From contig JALBVF010000010.1 of NCBI GenBank assembly GCA_025050535.1, forward strand, positions 1 through 64,000: a stretch of 64,000 bases of DNA, given 5' to 3'. The DNA comes from Candidatus Protistibacter heckmannii. GTDB taxonomy: Bacteria > Pseudomonadota > Gammaproteobacteria > Burkholderiales > Burkholderiaceae. The notes under the pieces are model-generated. The model saw nothing but the letters and a program-made list of their open reading frames with translations. It had not been told where the DNA came from and ran no database searches. Position 1 is the stretch's first letter. Every line of letters starts with the position of its first letter. A program made the position numbers and the translations under genes. Positions 49,085-58,480 of the stretch are shown here, in pieces.

Positions 49085-50718
49085 ATGCCCGTCTTTAAGG
49101 AAAGCTGGCGCGCCGCGGTATTTATGTCTATGTTGTCCTGGCGATATTGTGTTCGACATTCGCGCTGGTCGATCTGAAATATACCGGGATAATTAGCCTC
49201 ACTGAAATAAAAATTTTCGACCTGCTTGTCAAGGCGCTGCTCTTCGTCAAGAAGCCTTCGCCCGACGTCGTCATCGTCGACATCGATGAGGGCAGCCTGA
49301 AGGACATGGCCAAGCAATATAGCCGCTGTCCCTGGCCGAATCAGATCTTCGCCGATCTGCTCACGGGCCTGGACCGGCAGAATCCCAAGGCGGTGGTCTT
49401 CGACATCCTCTTCAGCGACCGCGACACCCTGCGGCCCGAGAGCGATGCGGCCTTCAACGCCGCGGTGGCGAAGTCCTCCACCGCCTTCTTCCCTATGGTG
49501 CGGCTTTCCGCCGAGAACGACGCCAAGAGCCGCATCAAGACCGCCTGGCTGCCCGGCGCGCGCCGCCTCGATGACCCGCCCACGGCCGACAGCGGCATCT
49601 CGCTCATCCTGCCGCAGGTGCCCGCGGCGCTGGAGTCGGGGCGCATGGGTTTCCTCAACGTCTACCAGGACAAGGACGGCATCCTGCGCCGCTATCCGTT
49701 GCGTCTGGACAACGACGGCTTGCGCTTCGATTCCTATGCGCTGAAGGTGGCGTGCACGGCCGGCGCCAAGCCTCGCGAGGACGCGGCGGACTTCCTGATC
49801 AAATGGCGCGGCTGCCCCTTCACCTACCGCTTCCTCTCCTTCAAGGACCTGTACCATGGCCTGCGCGGTGATCCCGGCGCCAAGCCGCCGCTGGAGCTCA
49901 AGGACAAGATCGTCATCGTCGGCTCCACAGCGCCGGCGCTCTTCGACATCAAGGCCACGCCGGTGGCGCGCCTGCATCCGGGCGTGGAAATCCTGGCCAC
50001 GGCCATCGACAACCTCTCGGCCGGCGACGCGATCCATACGTTGCCAAACATCGTGCCGCCGCTGCTTGGCATTCTCTTTATGTGGGTGGTGGGCTACGGC
50101 TTCTTCCGCAACGTGCCCGACAGCAAGATCAATCTGCTATTCACCGCCAGCCAGGGCGGCTTCATCGCCACGTCCTTTATCTGCCTGAGTTTCTTCGATC
50201 TGTACGTCGATCTGTCGGCGGCGATCACCTACGGCCTGATTTATTTCTCCGCCGCCAGGCTGTATGCCAAATGGCGGCGCGATCACCTCGCTTCGTTATC
50301 TTTGTTACAAGAGAAGAAAGGCGAGGCATTTTCCGGGGAGATTCTCAGCATCATGCATTCCCCCGGAGATAAAAAGGCCGCGGACATGACGGAATTCATT
50401 TTTCTGCGCTGGCTGGAAATCTCGCCACCGAATTCACGTGTTTATTTACCATGGGGTCTGGAGAAAAACTCGATCGATGATCTGGTTTGCGGTAACTTTA
50501 TTGTTAATATTTTCGGAGCGAAAACCGGAGATAGTCATTTTCCCGAGATAGCCGCCTTGCAGAACAAGATAGCAAATAAATTTGCTGACGCTGGACTGTC
50601 GCCGCCTCGCTGCGCATTCCGCTCCATCTCGCTGGAGGCCGGCGCGAATATCGATCCCCTCGATTATGTGCGCGCGCAGATCTTCATCAATCAAACGCAA
50701 ACGGAAAGCAGTTCATGA
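49085..50718 (+). CDS. CHASE2-domain membrane protein without known output domain
   Basis: Long clean frame from about 49120 to 50718. A first helix (YVYVVLAILCSTFALVDL) is followed by an extracytoplasmic CHASE2 sensor (PDVVIVDIDEGSLKD, WPNQIFADLL, KAVVFDILFSDRD, GRMGFLNVYQDKDGILRRYPL, KDKIVIVGSTAP, GVEILATAIDNL), then three helices near residues 295-385 and a cytoplasmic tail of about 130 residues of unknown type. The best start, ATG 49085 (MPVFKESWR) with TGGAGTG before it, is out of phase with the rest, implying a small indel near 49110; TTG 49147 would avoid it. No kinase, cyclase or HD motif is seen. It overlaps the caspase-like gene by 4 bp. The 3' third is AT-rich. Confidence 0.75.
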
Positions 50719-52355
50719 AACCCTTCCCCTCGAGCAAGACCGCCGGCCGCATGCTGGGCGCGGCCTTCCTGGGCGCCGCGCTGCTGTCCCCGGCCGCCTG
50801 GGCCGCGGATCCGCCGCCGCCCGCCAAGAAGCCCGCCTCCCCCAGCGCAGTGCAGATGTTGTCGATGGATTCGGGCCGCGACAGCCACGACCTCGTCGTC
50901 ACCACCGGAATCCGCGGCTTCAAGAAGCCGGCCAGCGAATCGATGCATGCGCTGATCATGATCGCCGGCGCGTATCAGAACGGCATTCCGCAGCTCAAGG
51001 GCGTGTATGAAGACGCCAAGACCGCCAGCGAGATCGCCGAGCGCATGGGCGTGCCCAAGGAAAACCTCACGGTGCTCTCCAACGTGCAGCTCACGCTCGA
51101 GGGCATGCGCAAGGCCTTCACCGACCTGGCAGCGCGCGTGCGCCCCGGCGACGATGTCTTCATCTATTACTCCGGCCACGGCGGCCGCCAGCTGATCCAG
51201 GACGACAGCGGCGAACGCTGCGCCGAATCGCTGGTGACCATCGACGGCTATGGCTATCTCGACAAGGAGATGTCGGCCCAGCTCAAGGTCCTCTCGCTCA
51301 ACGCCAAGAAGGTCGTGGTCTTCGTCGACTCCTGCCATTCGGGCGGCGTGATCACGCGCGCCATCGGCTCCAAGGCGCCGGCGGGCTGGGTGCCCAAGAG
51401 CGGCCGCGCGGGCGACGTCTGCTCGGTGCCCACCAACGTGGTCAAGCGTTCGCTCACCGCCGGCCAGGGCGTGCCGGGCAGCAGCGCGGCCAACTTCGTC
51501 TACGTGGCCGCCGTGCGCGACGACGAAATCTCCTTCGACCAGCCAGGCCTGGGCGGCATCGCCACCCAGGCCTGGCTCGCCTGCATGCGCGGCCATGTCA
51601 AGGACGCTGACGGCAGCGGCGGCATCAGCGCCGAGGAGCTCGCCAGCTGCGCGCAGGAGCGCATCAACCAGGCGCTGGCGAACGCCGACGGCCTCAAGCC
51701 GCACCACGTGACGATGAACGGCAACCGAAATTTGGTGCTGACCTACATGGAGAAGGACGCGCCGGCCCCGGCGTCCGCTCCCGCTGCGGCCGCTGCCGCC
51801 GCGCCGGCGCCCAAGCTCTCGCCCGCGGCCACGCTCAAGGACATCTATGAAAACCTCGACGACCGTCGCCAGGTGCTGATGAGCGCGGCCAAGAGCCAGA
51901 TGAAGATCAACGCCGACGCGCTCGATCTCACGGTGGAGTCGCGCGAGGGCGGCTACGTCTATCTGCTGATGGTGGGCTCGGACGGCGAGACCTTCGACAT
52001 CCTCTTCCCCAACCAGATCGACGCCAACAACCGCATCGCGCCGGGCGAGAAGCTGCGACTGCCGCGCAGAAGCGGGAAGGTGACGGCCGGCGGCCCGGTG
52101 GGCACCGACACCGTGCTGGCGATGGTGACCGACGCGCCACGCGACTTCACCTCGCTGGGTCTGGCGAAGGCGGGCCCCTTCTCGGTGGTGCAGGCCAACG
52201 CGGTGGCGGCTAAGGACATCCTGCTCGTGAGCACGAGCGCGCTGGCGGCCGCGAGCAAGGAATGCAAGGACATGCGCACGCGCAACCTGGTGGTGGACAA
52301 GAGCTGCTCCAACAGTTACGGCGCGGCGATTCTAAGCATCAACGAAGTGCGCTGA
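50715..52355 (+). CDS. secreted caspase-family (metacaspase-like) protein with EF-hand and DUF4384-like tail
   Basis: 546 aa. Signal peptide with cleavage after AWA (residues 1-30), so periplasmic or secreted. Peptidase C14 fold at about 70-340: YEDAKTASEIAERMG, VFIYYSGHGGR with His155, and VVVFVDSCHSGG with Cys207 form the catalytic dyad. An EF-hand calcium loop DADGSGGISAEE is at residues 297-308. An Ala/Pro linker (about 355-370) leads to a C-terminal beta-rich region like DUF4384 (GGYVYLLMVGSDGETFDILFPN and KLRLPRR). ATG overlaps the CHASE2 stop (4 bp). Intact, unlike its neighbours. Confidence 0.85.
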   Translation: MKPFPSSKTAGRMLGAAFLGAALLSPAAWAADPPPPAKKPASPSAVQMLSMDSGRDSHDLVVTTGIRGFKKPASESMHALIMIAGAYQNGIPQLKGVYEDAKTASEIAERMGVPKENLTVLSNVQLTLEGMRKAFTDLAARVRPGDDVFIYYSGHGGRQLIQDDSGERCAESLVTIDGYGYLDKEMSAQLKVLSLNAKKVVVFVDSCHSGGVITRAIGSKAPAGWVPKSGRAGDVCSVPTNVVKRSLTAGQGVPGSSAANFVYVAAVRDDEISFDQPGLGGIATQAWLACMRGHVKDADGSGGISAEELASCAQERINQALANADGLKPHHVTMNGNRNLVLTYMEKDAPAPASAPAAAAAAAPAPKLSPAATLKDIYENLDDRRQVLMSAAKSQMKINADALDLTVESREGGYVYLLMVGSDGETFDILFPNQIDANNRIAPGEKLRLPRRSGKVTAGGPVGTDTVLAMVTDAPRDFTSLGLAKAGPFSVVQANAVAAKDILLVSTSALAAASKECKDMRTRNLVVDKSCSNSYGAAILSINEVR

Positions 52356-52374
52356 GTCTGGGAGACACACAGAC

Positions 52375-53199
52375 ATGACGAATTCCGCTACGCGCAAGAC
52401 CTTCAGCCTCAGGACGCGGCTGGTCTGCCTCTCGGTCGCGGCCGGGCTTCTGATGCCCGCGCCGGCCAGCTTCGGTCAGACCAAGGATGACGACCTGCAG
52501 CCCAAGTTCATCTGGGGAATCCTGATCAAGATCGCCATCGACGCCATCTTCCCGGCCATCGCCAAGTACATGGTGCAGAAGCTGACGGCCAACTTCAATC
52601 CGGCGACCTACGTGAACATGCTGCTCAAGAGCAAGGACGTGGAATTCACGCCCGTGCCCTCGATCGCGGCGCCGCCGGATTTCGGCATGGTAGAGAACAC
52701 GGTGATCTGCAAGCCCGACAAGCCGCTGCTCACGCCCGAGGGTAAGGAAAACTACCAGGGCCTCACCGTGAGCCTGGCGATGTTCGACAAGCAGGGCACG
52801 CCGGCGGGCTTCCGCGCGATCGGCGCGAGCTTCGCCGGCGGCGAGCGCTTCAAGCTGCGCGTGCTGGCGACCTTCGACGCGGCGGTCTCGATCGACGCGA
52901 TCAACCCCCCCTCGGGCGCGCGAGGCGGGCTCTATCCCACCGGCGGGCGGATCGCGCTGCTCAAGCGCGGCGAGGAAGTGCTGTTGCCGGTCGAGCCCGA
53001 CCTGTTCTTCGAGTTCACCGGCTAGACCGGCGAGGAGAAGCTGGTGGTCAAGGTGCTGGAGCGCCGCAGCGACGGCAAGCCCGTCTAGATCGCGCCGGTC
53101 TACCGCTCGGACGAAGGCGGCAATTCCTTCTTCGCGCAGGAGACCCGCAGCGACAGCGCGGCGGCCATCGTGCAAAGCATCAAGCTCAACCACAACTGA
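52375..53199 (+). pseudogene. periplasmic protein of unknown function, two in-frame TAG codons
   Basis: Begins 19 bp after the caspase-like gene with GGGAGACAC before the ATG. Signal peptide to about residue 35 (PAPASFGQT), then a region IWGILIKIAIDAIFPAIAKYM, then a beta-rich domain with VSIDAINPPSGARGGLYPTGG and GEEVLLPVEPDLFFEFTG reminiscent of DUF4384 C-termini. TAG at 53023-53025 and at 53086-53088 interrupt a frame that otherwise continues (EEKLVVKVLERRSDGKPV; IAPVYRSDEGGNSFF) to TGA at 53197. Both could come from GAG or CAG. Probably a partner of the caspase-like protein. Confidence 0.65.
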
Positions 53200-53218
53200 G
53201 AACCGGGACGCAGCCGCC

Positions 53219-53395
53219 ATGCGCCTGATCCGACTCTGCCTGCTCGGCGCGGACGCCCTGGCCGTGCTGGCAGCCTGCCAGGCCCCGACCATGCCTCCGG
53301 AGGAGGCCGGTCAGATCATCCTAAAGAAGCGCACCGACAACGCCAACCCCGGCAACGCCAATCAGTTGGCGCGGCGTCCGCTTCCTTCGCCGCGG
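53219..53395 (+). pseudogene. lipoprotein N-terminal stub
   Basis: MRLIRLCLLGADALAVLAACQ is a lipoprotein signal with lipobox LAAC, followed by about 35 residues (EEAGQIILKKRTDNANPGN) and then unrelated sequence that is antisense to the CHAT gene. The rest of the gene is missing, apparently removed at the junction near 53390. Confidence 0.5.
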
Positions 53396-53401
53396 TGCCG
53401 T

Positions 53402-56400
53402 TCAGCGCGCCGCGTCTCCGATCACCGTGTACGGCGCCCAGAACATGAGGTGCGCATAGCTGTAAACCAGGCGCTTGCTGGCCGGGTCGAGATAGTCCTC
53501 GCTGTCGATCAGCTCGTTGGACGCCGCCGTATGGCCTTGGCGCGGCTCAGGCCCTGGCTGGCGTAGCGTTCGAACAGGCGCGTGACGAGCGTTCGCTCCG
53601 ATTCGCTCTCCACCGGCCAATGCGCGACGAGCAGGGCGCGCGTGCCCGCGTAGAAGAAGCTGCGGCCCAGGCCGGAGATGGCGTCGCCGCCCGCACCGTC
53701 GCCCGCGCCGCTGTTGCAGGCGGAGAGCACCACCCAGTCGGCGTCGAGCTTGAGCTTGAGGATATCCTCCTGCGTGAGCAGGAAGCTGTCCGCCGGGTCG
53801 GCGAGATTGGCGGGCATGGCCAGCGCCAGCACCAGCGCGGGCTGGGCGAGGCCGGGCACGTCGCCGGGGATCAGGCCGTGGGTGGCGAATTCGATGATGC
53901 GGCGCGTGCTCAGATCGAGCGACATGACTTTCCTGCGGCTCGCGTCGAGGCCGAGGAAGACGTCCTGCGCGGGATCGGCCTTGAGGATGGCGGCCACGGT
54001 GAGGATTTCTTCGCGCGTGTCGGGTAGCTGTGGAATCTGTGGGAGGGCCGCTGCCGCGGCCTGCATGGAGGCGGCGGTGTCGCGTTCGATATTCAGGTTG
54101 CGCAGGGGCAGGATGTCGTCGCCGCCGCGCGGCGGGCGCACGGTGCGCGAGGCGAGCTGGCGCGTGGACGAGCCGGTGGTGTTGGCGGCGGCCACGGAGG
54201 CGGAGCCGTCGGGCGTGAAGTCCGGATCGCCGAAGCCGTTAGAAGACTTTGCGCGAGGCGTTGCCCGCGGGCAGGTTGAGCAGCGACAGGAAGGCGGTGC
54301 CGGTGGGCACGTAGGCGGTGGCGATCTCGCGGCTCAGCCAAGGCATGTTCTTGTATTCGCTGAACAGCAGCCGGCGGTCGGGCTGCACCTTCGATTCGCC
54401 GGTGACAAGCAGCGCGAGCGGCGGGCGCGTGAGCGCGCCGGAGGTGTAAACGACGAGGCGCTCGTCGCCGCTCCAGGCTTGCTTGAGCGGCAGCAGCAAT
54501 TCCTTGTAGAGCAGATAGGCTCTGTCGAGGTCCACCGGCGGGATCTTTTTCAGCGGCACGTCGCCGGGGTCGAGCGAGGCGCGCAGTCGGTCCACGGCCT
54601 GCGCGACCTGCTTTTCGTTGAGCGTGGAGCGCAGGAAGGCGACCTGTCCCTTGGCGGAGACGCCCCGGATGTAGGTGGCGTCGGCGCTGATGTAGATGCT
54701 GACGAAGGCTTCCTGCGGCGCGAGCTTGGCGGCGATGGCGGCGAGCGTGGGCGCGCGCGGATGGACCAGGGCGTCGTAGTCGGGGAATTTGCCGGCGATG
54801 TCGCGCTGCAGGGATTTTCGACGGCTGTCGGCGTCCTCGATCTGCCGGCGCAGGCGGCCGGCCTCGGCGTTGGCTTCCTTTTCGGGCAGGCGGTCGTAGA
54901 GCTCGGCGAGGGTGCAGTAGAGGTTTTCGACGAGCAGGCCGGTGTCCTGTTCGTCGCGGATCAGGCCGGCGATGGCCGGAACGGTGGCAGCCATGCGCGT
55001 GGCGCTGGCAGAGAGGGCTTCCTGCACGGAGCCGTTGCGCAGTTCGTCGACGTAGCGGAAGGCCTGGTCGAGGGCGGCGTCCTTGGTGTCGCCGCCGTGC
55101 AGCAGACCGGCCTTGTGCTGGATGGCGAGATAGCCTTCGATGATCAGGCTGATCTTTCGGCGCAGGAAGGCCTTGCCATCGCCGTTGAGGTCGTGCGAGG
55201 GATCGAGCAGGATGGGGATGGCGTTCTGGAAGCGCGGCAGGGCTTCGGCGCCGCGGCCGGCGTTGGCCAGCGCCAGCGCGTAGAAGCCTTCTGCCTCGGC
55301 GCGGCGCGTTCTTGCCGCTGATCTTCTCGGCCTTGGCGAGCTGGGTCTGGGCGATCTCGATGGCGAGCGCCGGGTCGCCGGCCTTGCTCTCGGCGAGCGA
55401 CCATTCGGGATTGATGCGGTCGCCCATGCGCTCGGAGGCCCATGGCGGCGTAGTAGTCGCGCATGGATTGCATGGCGGCAGCCCATTTTCCTTGGCCGAT
55501 ATAGGCCTCGGTCATGATGGCGTGCGCCACGCCGGCGCGCGCGCTCCCAGCGCCCAGGCCGGCGCGCTGCAGGGAGCGGATGGCGCTGGAGGCGAAGGCG
55601 ATGCAGTCGGCGTAGTTGCCCTTGGAGAGCATGATGCCGGCCAGCGCGAGCTGGGTGCCGATGGCGGTGAGGTCGTCGATGGAGCCGCGCCGCAGTTGCT
55701 CGTAGAGCAGGACGCGCGCCTGGGCCTCGGCCTGCACGGACTGGCCGGAGAGGCGCAGGGAGTTGATGTATTCGACGGTGCGGTTGTCGATCAGGCCTTG
55801 CAGCTGGCGCTCGGTGGGCGCGCCGGGGAAGCGCATCTCCAGCAGCTTCTGGTTGGCGAGGGCGGCCTTGTAGCCGGCGATGTTCTCGGCGCCCATGCGC
55901 ACAGCTTCGCGGTATTTGTCTTCGGCGAAGGCGAGCGCGGATTCGGCCGAACGCAGATTGGCGATGGAGATCTGCCGTATCTCATAGGGCCGGCGGTCGG
56001 CGTTGAGCAGCCCATGGGCGATGGCGATCTCGCTACGGGCTTCGTCGAGCTTGCCGTAGAAGCGCGCATAGAGGATGGCGGTGGAGACGTGCGCGGCTAT
56101 CCGAAAGCCGATCATCTGCGAGGTATCGAGCTCCTTGGCGATCTCCAGCGCCTCGGAGAGGTTGCCGGCCTGGATCGTCGCGGTGCGGTATTCGTTGAGG
56201 TATTTGAAGTAGTCTGGGCCGCCGCCTTGGACGCGCGCGACGCCGAGCAGCTCCTTGTAGGTGGCGGTCTAGGCGTTCCAGCTGCCGGCGCGTTCTTCGC
56301 GCAGAGCTTTTTTCTCGAGCCAGACCATCAGGTCGCGCGGACTGCTGTCGGGGGGGGGGGCGCGGGCCTAGGTCTTCGAGCTGGGCGCGTCCGCTTTGCT

Positions 56401-56560
56401 GGATGGCGCGGCCTTCGGCATGGCGGATCATGTGCATGAGGTCGGTCTTGCCGAGCGCGGCCGGAGCGGGAGTCTGGGCGGAAGCCTGCGTGGAGGCTGC
56501 CGCGTTCTGGGCCGCATGCCGTCTGGCTGCCCGATGTGTGTGTTCCTGGTCTCGATGCAC
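53402..56560 (-). pseudogene. TPR-CHAT protease homologue, multiple lesions
   Basis: CHAT proteins are clan-CD cysteine proteases related to caspases and separases. C-terminal CHAT domain: TREEILTVAAILKAD, catalytic His in EFATHGLIPGD (53878-53880) and Cys in VLSACNSGAGDG (53716-53718), then GLGRSFFYAGTRALLVAHWPV. Upstream are helical TPR-like repeats (LANAGRGAEALPRFQNAIPIL, LAELYDRLPEKEANAEAGRL, AIMTEAYIGQGKWAAAMQSM). Lesions: breaks at about 53525, 54240 (one T), 55310 and 55470, TAG at 56269-56271 (WNA*TATY) and 56368-56370, and a damaged N-terminus around a G11 tract. Intact it would be about 1000 aa. It converges on the caspase-like gene group. Confidence 0.8.
56350..56360 (+). repeat. 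homopolymer G11 tract in the CHAT gene
   Basis: Eleven G on the plus strand (C11 in the coding sense), encoding prolines in APPPD in the frame of the downstream protein. Slippage here would switch the N-terminal frame. The surrounding N-terminal reading is uncertain. Confidence 0.8.
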
Positions 56561-56621
56561 GCCCTGTCCGCCTGTGTTTTTGATCGTTGTCCGCCGCGCG
56601 GCGGGGTCTGTTGCCTTGGAC

Positions 56622-56991
56622 TCAGCGCTTGGCGTTGAGCGTGCTGAGCTGGGTCTGCATGAGGCGGGTATAGGCGGCTTCCATCTCAGTGTATTCTACC
56701 ACACGTCGCTTTTCGAAGCAGCGGCGCTGGCGGGTGAGCATGGCCTTGGTGTTGCGGGGGACTTCGGCGAGGACGTAGCGCGCGGCGATGGCGCAGACCA
56801 TAAGCACGGCGAGCAGCGACCAGTGTTCGAACCAGGCCGACAGGGCCATGCTGCCGAAGCAGACGGTGACAACTCAGCGCAGCATTTCAATGCGGCGCTG
56901 GGCGGTCGCCGCGCGCCTGTTCGCGGGCGGCCACGTGGGCCTCGTAGGAGGCGAATAGGTCATATTGCGTGTCGAGCGGGTTGGCGTTCAT
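56622..56991 (-). pseudogene. small membrane protein, frameshift and TGA
   Basis: ATG 56991 (MNANPLDTQYDLFASYEAH) leads into a frameshift near 56925; RRAATAQRRIEMLR is then followed by TGA (56874-56876, Trp likely) and VVTVCFGSMALSAWFEHW, then a helix SLLAVLMVCAIAARYVLAEVP and a charged tail ending LSTLNAKR. About 120 codons in all, one or two helices. It lies directly upstream of the CHAT gene on the same strand and was probably co-transcribed. Family unknown. Confidence 0.5.
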
Positions 56992-57065
56992 GGCGATGTT
57001 CCGGTGGGTGCTTGCACCGAGAAACGGATAAATCGCCGAAAGCGATTAGGGGGCGGAAAAATGGC

Positions 57066-57222
57066 TCAGGAAGAGGCCAGGCGAAGAAAGTAGAGGTTGG
57101 CGGCTATGATCAGCTCGAACAGGCTCCAGGCGGCGGCCTTGAGGAACCGGCCGTTGGCGAAGACGCCCATGATCCAGCTGTCGCTGGTGAGGCGGATGAG
57201 CGGCCAAATGGCGAAGGGTACG
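57066..57222 (-). pseudogene. mntH: NRAMP/MntH metal transporter, C-terminal fragment
   Basis: About 50 codons read PFAIWPLIRLTSDSWIMG, VFANGRFLKAAAWSLFELII and end FLRLASS at TGA 57066. The pattern PFAxxPLIRxTSDxxIMGxFANxR is the end of NRAMP divalent-metal transporters. The rest of the gene (about 380 residues) is missing; the sequence before it is yecA-like in a different frame. A fragment left by a deletion that joined mntH to yecA. Confidence 0.65.
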
Positions 57223-57780
57223 CGTGCATGGCGACGACCTCGGGTATCTGTTGTGCGAGCTTAGCGCGCTTGGCTGGCGTCTTGGTCAGCTCATCCTGGT
57301 CTGGCGAAAACTCGTCTTCACCCAGCAGGGCGATCGGACGGAACCAGGAATGTCCTTCTGGTCTGGCCAGCATGGGCTGCCAGTCATTCCAGCAGAGTTT
57401 CATGCCCTCCACAAAGCCATAGGCACAGCCTTCGGCATCGTCGTACTCCTTGCCCCGGTATCTCGTCGTGGCCCAGGCCGGGTCGATCTCGCGCGGGGCA
57501 GCCTTGAAGCCGGCAATGATGCTGTTGAAGTGGCGCATGACCATCCCTAGACATGATTGAGCTGATCGAGCGACTCCATCGGGGGCATGATGTTCTCTGA
57601 GCCCCAGATCTTGGGCAGCCATTGCCCGGGATGCATGGTGGTCGGACCGATCGAGATGGCATGCAGAAATCCGTCCATCATGTCGATCATTATCACTTCC
57701 TCGGTGTCAATCTCGTAGAGCAAGAACTTGTCGAGCTCATGAAATTCGTCATCAGTCAGAGGGGTCAGGGGTGTCATCAT
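57223..57780 (-). pseudogene. UPF0149/YecA-family protein, frameshifted and truncated
   Basis: ATG 57780: LTDDEFHELDKFLLYEID, MIDMMDGFLHAISIGP, QWLPKIWGSENI and MESLDQLNHV, typical of the YecA/YgfB family. A one-base loss at about 57545 (gtc-ta-ggg) breaks the frame before MVMRHFNSIIAGFKAAP and YGFVEGMKLCWNDWQPML. The usual C-terminal SEC-type zinc motif is absent because the sequence switches to the mntH fragment after IPEVVAMHAY at about 57223. Confidence 0.75.
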
Positions 57781-57783
57781 AGA

Positions 57784-58055
57784 AATATCCGGCGTGGGCT
57801 GAAGTTGTGATTTCCACACGCCCGCCAATGCAGAAATCAAACCACTCGATTCGTCCACTCGTAAACTTTTGATTTTATTGGTGTCTCGCCGTTTGGCTTG
57901 TGGACTTCGGCGTGTCGCTGTACCCGAAGGGCACTGAGATAAATGGCCCAAAGAGAGCGAACCAGGAACAGAACCGGCCCGGTGGAGCTGAGGGTCAGGT
58001 CCGCAATATTCTGCACGAGCCCGCAGCAACACGGGGGAACCAGCGCGATCGGGAA
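57784..58055 (-). other. region between yecA remnant and tmRNA terminator
   Basis: No convincing gene. A minus-strand frame without start reads VQNIADLTLSSTGPVLFL and KPNGETPIKSKVYEWTN to a stop near 57837; it has protein-like composition and may be a remnant. Otherwise nothing recognised. Confidence 0.25.
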
Positions 58056-58088
58056 AGAAAAAGCCCTAACTGAGAACAGTTGGGGCTT
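58056..58088 (-). terminator. terminator of tmRNA
   Basis: Minus strand: AAGCCCCAACTG / CAGTTAGGGCTT stem with a TTCT loop, followed by TTTTTC, six bases after the tmRNA 3' end. Confidence 0.85.
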
Positions 58089-58094
58089 CAATAG

Positions 58095-58451
58095 TGGTGG
58101 AGCCGGCGGGAATCGAACCCGCGTCCGCAAGCACTCTACAGAAAGTTCTACATACTTAGCTGTGTCATTTGATTTAACTCCGGCGACGCGGACGAGCACG
58201 CTGCGACGGAGCGATCCACTAGGTTTTCGGCCCGGGCTACGCGGCGCTTCCCGGGATTAGCCAATATTAGTGACCTCAGATGGCCTTGCGGCCCTAACTC
58301 ATTGGCAAGTTAGTCTGAGGCTGGAGCCCTTAGGCAGCCAGTGCGAACTTTTCGTCGTTAGCAGTTATTGCTGTCCCATTGATTTACGAGGTGACGGGTC
58401 CTCGGTATGCCCTCGCTGCTTTGCAACCCACGTCGAAACCAGATCGGCCCC
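58095..58451 (-). ncRNA. ssrA: tmRNA (transfer-messenger RNA)
   Basis: 357 nt on the minus strand. The 5' end GGGGCCGATCTGG pairs with the 3' end to form the tRNA-like acceptor, with TTCGATTCCCGCCGGCTCCACCA carrying the T-loop and encoded CCA. The tag reading frame is GCT AAC GAC GAA AAG TTC GCA CTG GCT GCC TAA, i.e. ANDEKFALAA, near 58345-58377, within the usual Burkholderiales-type tag (AND...FALAA). Rescues stalled ribosomes, which would be frequent in a genome with many broken genes. Terminator follows at 58056. Confidence 0.95.
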
Positions 58452-58480
58452 AAAGTGCAGGAATTATAACTCCGATGGTG

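Noticed and set aside
52339-53292. Minus-strand frame of 317 codons opposite the periplasmic protein gene
   Set aside because: The plus strand has a signal peptide, ribosome site and operon spacing; the minus frame is a shadow.
57545-57550. TAG in yecA as another nonsense mutation
   Set aside because: Restoring one missing base gives VLGMVMRHF in a single frame, so it is a frameshift and the TAG is incidental.
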